Origin: an uncultured Lachnospiraceae bacterium
GTDB lineage: Bacteria > Bacillota > Clostridia > Lachnospirales > Lachnospiraceae
Assembly (NCBI GenBank): GCA_910586585.1
Contig: CAJUKA010000153.1
Span: 1 to 7,833 of the forward strand
Direction of reading: 5' to 3'
Length of the DNA: 7,833 nucleotides
Part shown: positions 5,797-7,833 of the stretch, piece after piece
Layout: the number at the start of each line of letters is the position of its first letter
How positions within the stretch are numbered: the stretch's first letter is position 1
Translations under genes and position numbers: made by a program
Notes under the pieces: generated by a model
Seen by the model: only the letters and a program-made list of their open reading frames with translations
Databases searched by the model: none
What the model was told of the DNA's origin: nothing

Positions 5797-5833
5797 ATTG
5801 CTGCCTCGGCTTGATAAGAGCCAGGGCAGTAAT
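5797..5833. terminator. Shared strong hairpin between convergent genes
   Basis: ATTGCTGCCTCGGCT and AGCCAGGGCAGTAAT pair over 15 positions with two wobbles and one C-A mismatch, loop TGATAAG. It lies three bases after the stop of the 54-aa gene and four bases after the stop of the opposing zinc-finger gene. On the minus strand it is followed by CTTTACAAAAAAATTTTTAC. A bidirectional terminator is the likely role. Confidence 0.7.
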
Positions 5834-5837
5834 CATC

Positions 5838-6743
5838 TTATCTGTTCCCTTTCTTCTTTTCCCTTGATTTGTAGACATTAAACTGGTTCTTGCACTTCTG
5901 GCTGCAAAACTCATTTCCCTTCCTGCTTGCGACAAAGGATTTTTTACAGTGCTTGCACATGCGCATATCACTGTCCTTATCCGTGAGCATAAATGAGAAG
6001 CACATCTGTATCATGATGAGCAGGGAATGGAAATCCCATACGATAACGGGCGAATTCTTTTCGAGCGCGATCCGGTAAGTCGGGGATATGCCGCCGAAAG
6101 CGGAAATGCCTTGGCGATACAGGCTGCGTGTCTGTTCGTCAATCGTATCATAATCCATGTAATAAAGGAAACTTGTCATAAAGGTAAACGCCCAGTCGGT
6201 AAATTCCTTTACAAGCCAGTCGTATCTTTCCGCATATTCCTTCTGCAATCCCATCGCCACAGCCTGCGGCGCATTTCCCATAGCCATCGTGATTGCAATG
6301 CCCTCACGGTCAGTTACAGACCAGCCAGATTCCACGCCGTTCTTTCTGAAATCCGGCTTGTCAAAAGGATAGAAATAGGCGAGATAGTCTTCCGTAGGGA
6401 GGGATTCTTCCTTTATAAAGTGGTTCTTTGGAAGATACACCGATTCATAAGTAATGAAGTCCGCTGTTGTCGGGAGGGCTGTCATAAAGCCGAGAAAACC
6501 ATATTTTTTGGTAAAGTTAAGCACGGACTCTTTCAATTCTTCTTCTGGTACTTTGTGCATGGCGGCAAGTCCGACATTTACGGCATCAATGACAAGCTGC
6601 TCCGCTTCCTGCATGGGGTGGTACATTTCCGGTTTGGCATCTTTGGAAACCGTAATATATAGGTTATTATCGCTGCCCGTCTTATATTCATAGTTACTGT
6701 ACCGAATCCACGGCGCACTGGTATGTTCAAATAAATTCTTCAT
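5838..6743 (-). CDS. Protein of unknown function with C-terminal C2-C2 zinc finger
   Basis: From the ATG at 6743 the protein has 301 residues and begins MKNLFEHTSAPWIRYSNYEY. This start has GGAG ten bases upstream; a GTG at 6776 would add 11 residues but lies inside a palindrome and lacks a ribosome site. Most of the protein is a soluble aromatic-rich domain (LGFMTALPTTADFITYESVY, LVKEFTDWAFTFMTSFLYYM, SAFGGISPTYRIAL, IVWDFHSLLIMIQMCFSFML). The tail has Cys263, Cys266, Cys280 and Cys284 (CKHC, 13 residues, CSQKC) followed by KNQFNVYKSREKKK, recalling CGNR-type zinc fingers that contact nucleic acid. I recall similar proteins in gut Clostridia but no function. It follows a sigma-like gene yet has its own promoter. 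A nucleic-acid-linked regulatory or stress role is only an inference. Confidence 0.75.
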   Translation of the reverse strand: MKNLFEHTSAPWIRYSNYEYKTGSDNNLYITVSKDAKPEMYHPMQEAEQLVIDAVNVGLAAMHKVPEEELKESVLNFTKKYGFLGFMTALPTTADFITYESVYLPKNHFIKEESLPTEDYLAYFYPFDKPDFRKNGVESGWSVTDREGIAITMAMGNAPQAVAMGLQKEYAERYDWLVKEFTDWAFTFMTSFLYYMDYDTIDEQTRSLYRQGISAFGGISPTYRIALEKNSPVIVWDFHSLLIMIQMCFSFMLTDKDSDMRMCKHCKKSFVASRKGNEFCSQKCKNQFNVYKSREKKKGNR

Positions 6744-6774
6744 AAATAATCTGCTCCAATCTATCAATCCTGTC

Positions 6775-6788
6775 ACATCATCTGATGT
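6775..6788. promoter_or_regulatory. Palindrome, candidate operator
   Basis: ACATCA-TC-TGATGT is a perfect 6-bp inverted repeat with a 2-base spacer. It lies about 6-20 bases past the predicted transcription start of the zinc-finger gene, the usual place for a repressor site. Small size means chance occurrence is possible. Confidence 0.45.
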
Positions 6789-6800
6789 AATATTTCCTAT

Positions 6801-6829
6801 ATTATAAACAGTTACTTGTTATCGGTCAA
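6801..6829 (-). promoter_or_regulatory. Promoter of the zinc-finger gene
   Basis: On the minus strand TTGACC (6829-6824), 17 bases, then a perfect TATAAT (6806-6801). The -35 box lies within the last codons of the upstream sigma-like gene. The expected transcript start is near 6794. Confidence 0.72.
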
Positions 6830-7181
6830 GCTGTCTGGTGTCCTTTTTCTTCCGCACTCCATTTTCCAAGAAATATTTTTCGTCAATCGTCATTGGCAGA
6901 CTGTTTTCTTTCCTGTATGTAAGTATGCCGCCGTAGAGCTTCCGTATCTTTTTCAACGCAGTTTCCCTGATACCTCTGATATTCCGCCCGATACTGTCCG
7001 CATATTCAGAGGTGGAATAGTCACGCAGGAACAGGTAATAGAGCATATTTTTGAGATGTGGCTTTAGTTCCTTCAATATTTTTGATAAATCCGCATCCGT
7101 GACAAGTTCGTGTATTGTTTCGGGATGGTCAAATATGACATCAAGAAAATCGCCCGCAAGCATGAGCCTTCTTAAAATCAT
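6819..7181 (-). CDS. Sigma-70 region-4-like / HTH protein, probably lacking its N-terminus
   Basis: The 120 residues include FLDVIFDHPETIHELVTDAD, KILKELKPHLKNMLYYLFLR, DYSTSEYADSIGRNIRGIRE and TALKKIRKLYGG. The last two blocks look like the helix-turn-helix of sigma factor region 4 ('...S..E.A...G....I......A..KIRK'), where relatives bind the -35 element; region 2, which binds -10 DNA and core polymerase, is absent. The frame stays open upstream of the ATG at 7181 (SYD, DI, codons to about 7195) and there is no ribosome site before that ATG, while relaxase coding begins on the other strand at about 7200. So the N-terminal part was probably lost. It could alternatively be a small HTH regulator. 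It lies 75 bases before the zinc-finger gene's ATG and may once have controlled it. Confidence 0.55.
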   Translation of the reverse strand: MILRRLMLAGDFLDVIFDHPETIHELVTDADLSKILKELKPHLKNMLYYLFLRDYSTSEYADSIGRNIRGIRETALKKIRKLYGGILTYRKENSLPMTIDEKYFLENGVRKKKDTRQLDR

Positions 7182-7561
7182 GTCATAGGAAATATCCCCG
7201 CTTAAAAGAGATTGACAGCAGGCTCAAAGACCAGAACAAAGCAATTTTTGAGCGTGAGAAAAAGCGGGATAAGCTGAAAAAGGAATTATCTGAATGTACG
7301 GGGATTTTCAAGGGCGGCAGACGGAAGGAATTACAGCAGGAGATTGATAGTATCGACAATCAGATTTCAAATATGAAAAAACGGCTTTCTTCTATTGTGA
7401 GGGAATATAAATTTGACTCTGTTCAGGCATTTTATAAGGAATTTGATGCGGCAAAGAAAGAGAATCTTGAGTATCAGGTAGCTTGTGCGGAGTATGAGAA
7501 AATCTACGGAGAAAAGGCAGCGGATTCGGTAAGTGTCAGGGACAGGCTCCATAAGCACTAA
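7166..7561 (+). pseudogene. MobA/MobL-like relaxase C-terminal coiled-coil fragment
   Basis: A plus-strand frame is open from 7166, and convincing protein sequence begins near 7202: LKEIDSRLKDQNKAIFEREK, KRDKLKKELSECTGIFKGGR, RKELQQEIDSIDNQISNMKK, and then a helical tail ending SVRDRLHKH. The heptad-like pattern of charged and hydrophobic residues predicts a coiled coil, and the 'CTGIFKGGRRKELQ' block is one I associate with the C-terminal region of MobA/MobL-type relaxases in Firmicute elements. No nuclease domain is present. The tail stops at HKH, just before the promoter of a transposase gene, so both ends appear broken. An ATG at 7373 could start a 62-residue peptide but has no ribosome site. 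Confidence 0.55.
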
Positions 7562-7564
7562 CTT

Positions 7565-7593
7565 TTGCAAATTCATAAATTTTATGTTATACT
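7565..7593 (+). promoter_or_regulatory. Promoter of the IS4-type transposase
   Basis: TTGCAA (7565-7570), 17 bases, TATACT (7588-7593). It sits 18 bases before the ATG and immediately after the relaxase fragment stop, so the insertion sequence's left end should lie near 7556-7565. Confidence 0.6.
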
Positions 7594-7610
7594 GAATCGG
7601 GGTGAGATTT

Positions 7611-7833
7611 ATGAATACAAATGACTTAGTGAAATTACTTCCGGCAGGATATGAAGATGCCTGCTACGAGAAAAAGGCCATAACAAGAAAACGAACAATT
7701 ACAAATCCTCTTGATCTTTTGCGGCTGATTCTGTTTTATCTTTCTGGTAATAAATCGCTCATTGATGTAAGCCAGTTTGCTCTTATGAGTGGCATTGGTA
7801 AGATCAGCGATGTTGGATTTATGAAAAGATTTC
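7611..7833 (+). CDS. IS4-type transposase, N-terminal part (runs off the window)
   Basis: The 74 visible residues read MNTNDLVKLLPAGYEDACYE, then KKAITRKRTITNPLDLLRLI and LFYLSGNKSLIDVSQFALMS, ending GIGKISDVGFMKRF. This is the N-terminal helical domain (DUF4372-like region) of IS4-family transposases common in Clostridia; 'NPLDLLRLILFYL' and 'SLIDVSQFA' are typical. The catalytic DDE residues would lie beyond the window. GGGGTGA before the ATG serves as ribosome site, and a good promoter precedes it. The insertion appears to have cut the relaxase fragment at 7561. Its terminal inverted repeats cannot be defined from one end only. Confidence 0.75.
   Translation, partial: MNTNDLVKLLPAGYEDACYEKKAITRKRTITNPLDLLRLILFYLSGNKSLIDVSQFALMSGIGKISDVGFMKRF

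Larger units (their letters stand above)
7556..7833 (+). mobile_element. Left part of an IS4-type insertion sequence
   Basis: Boundary inferred from the end of the relaxase frame and the start of the transposase promoter. The exact left end and target duplication are not visible because the right end is outside the window. Confidence 0.45.

Noticed and set aside
6027..6662. 211-aa plus-strand frame
   Set aside because: It is the antisense of the zinc-finger gene; the minus frame has the promoter, ribosome site and recognisable zinc finger.
7367..7576. 69-aa minus-strand frame
   Set aside because: It is antisense to the relaxase coiled coil and lacks start signals.

Overview
The window looks like accessory DNA from a gut-type Firmicute (Clostridia, probably Lachnospiraceae or Oscillospiraceae). 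The reasons are strong AGGAGG ribosome sites, AT-rich cargo genes, and a run of small families typical of Clostridial conjugative/mobilizable elements (Cys-rich KTR, TTRAP, DUF5348, RepA C-terminal domain, TnpV, relaxase tails). Family names come from recognising the sequences by eye; no search was run. No rRNA, tRNA or CRISPR array was seen.

Layout. (1) 1-607, plus strand: the C-terminal part of an SPL-type radical SAM protein, overlapped by a Cys-rich KTR protein whose last codons are cut off by an amber stop. (2) 621-857, plus: a headless, tailless fragment that looks like a relaxase C-terminal region. (3) 3290-843, minus: a marR - MATE efflux - cytidylate-kinase-like cassette with a near-consensus promoter. 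The kinase is truncated exactly where it meets the relaxase fragment. (4) 4621-3337, minus, visibly more GC-rich: the tail of a conjugative-element operon (RepA C-terminal fragment, DUF5348, an unrecognised 168-aa protein, TTRAP) closed by a clear terminator. (5) 4627-4834, plus: a TnpV C-terminal fragment and its hairpin. (6) 4936-5794, plus: a two-gene unit, a JAMM/JAB-type putative metalloprotease and an overlapping 54-aa acidic protein. (7) 7200-5838, minus: a sigma-70 region-4-like protein, apparently shortened at its N-terminus, followed by a zinc-finger-tailed protein of unknown function with its own promoter and a palindromic operator candidate. (8) 7166-7561, plus: the coiled-coil tail of a MobA/MobL-like relaxase. 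(9) 7565-7833, plus: promoter and N-terminus of an IS4-type transposase that runs off the window.

The region is therefore a mosaic. At three points (about 850, 4624 and 7190) unrelated gene fragments meet abruptly, and a fourth break is likely at 7561. The intact working units are the MarR/MATE cassette, the TTRAP operon tail, the JAB pair and the zinc-finger gene. The least understood parts, and the best candidates for something new, are the JAB plus 54-aa pair and the sigma-like plus zinc-finger pair, which end facing each other across a shared strong hairpin at 5797-5833.
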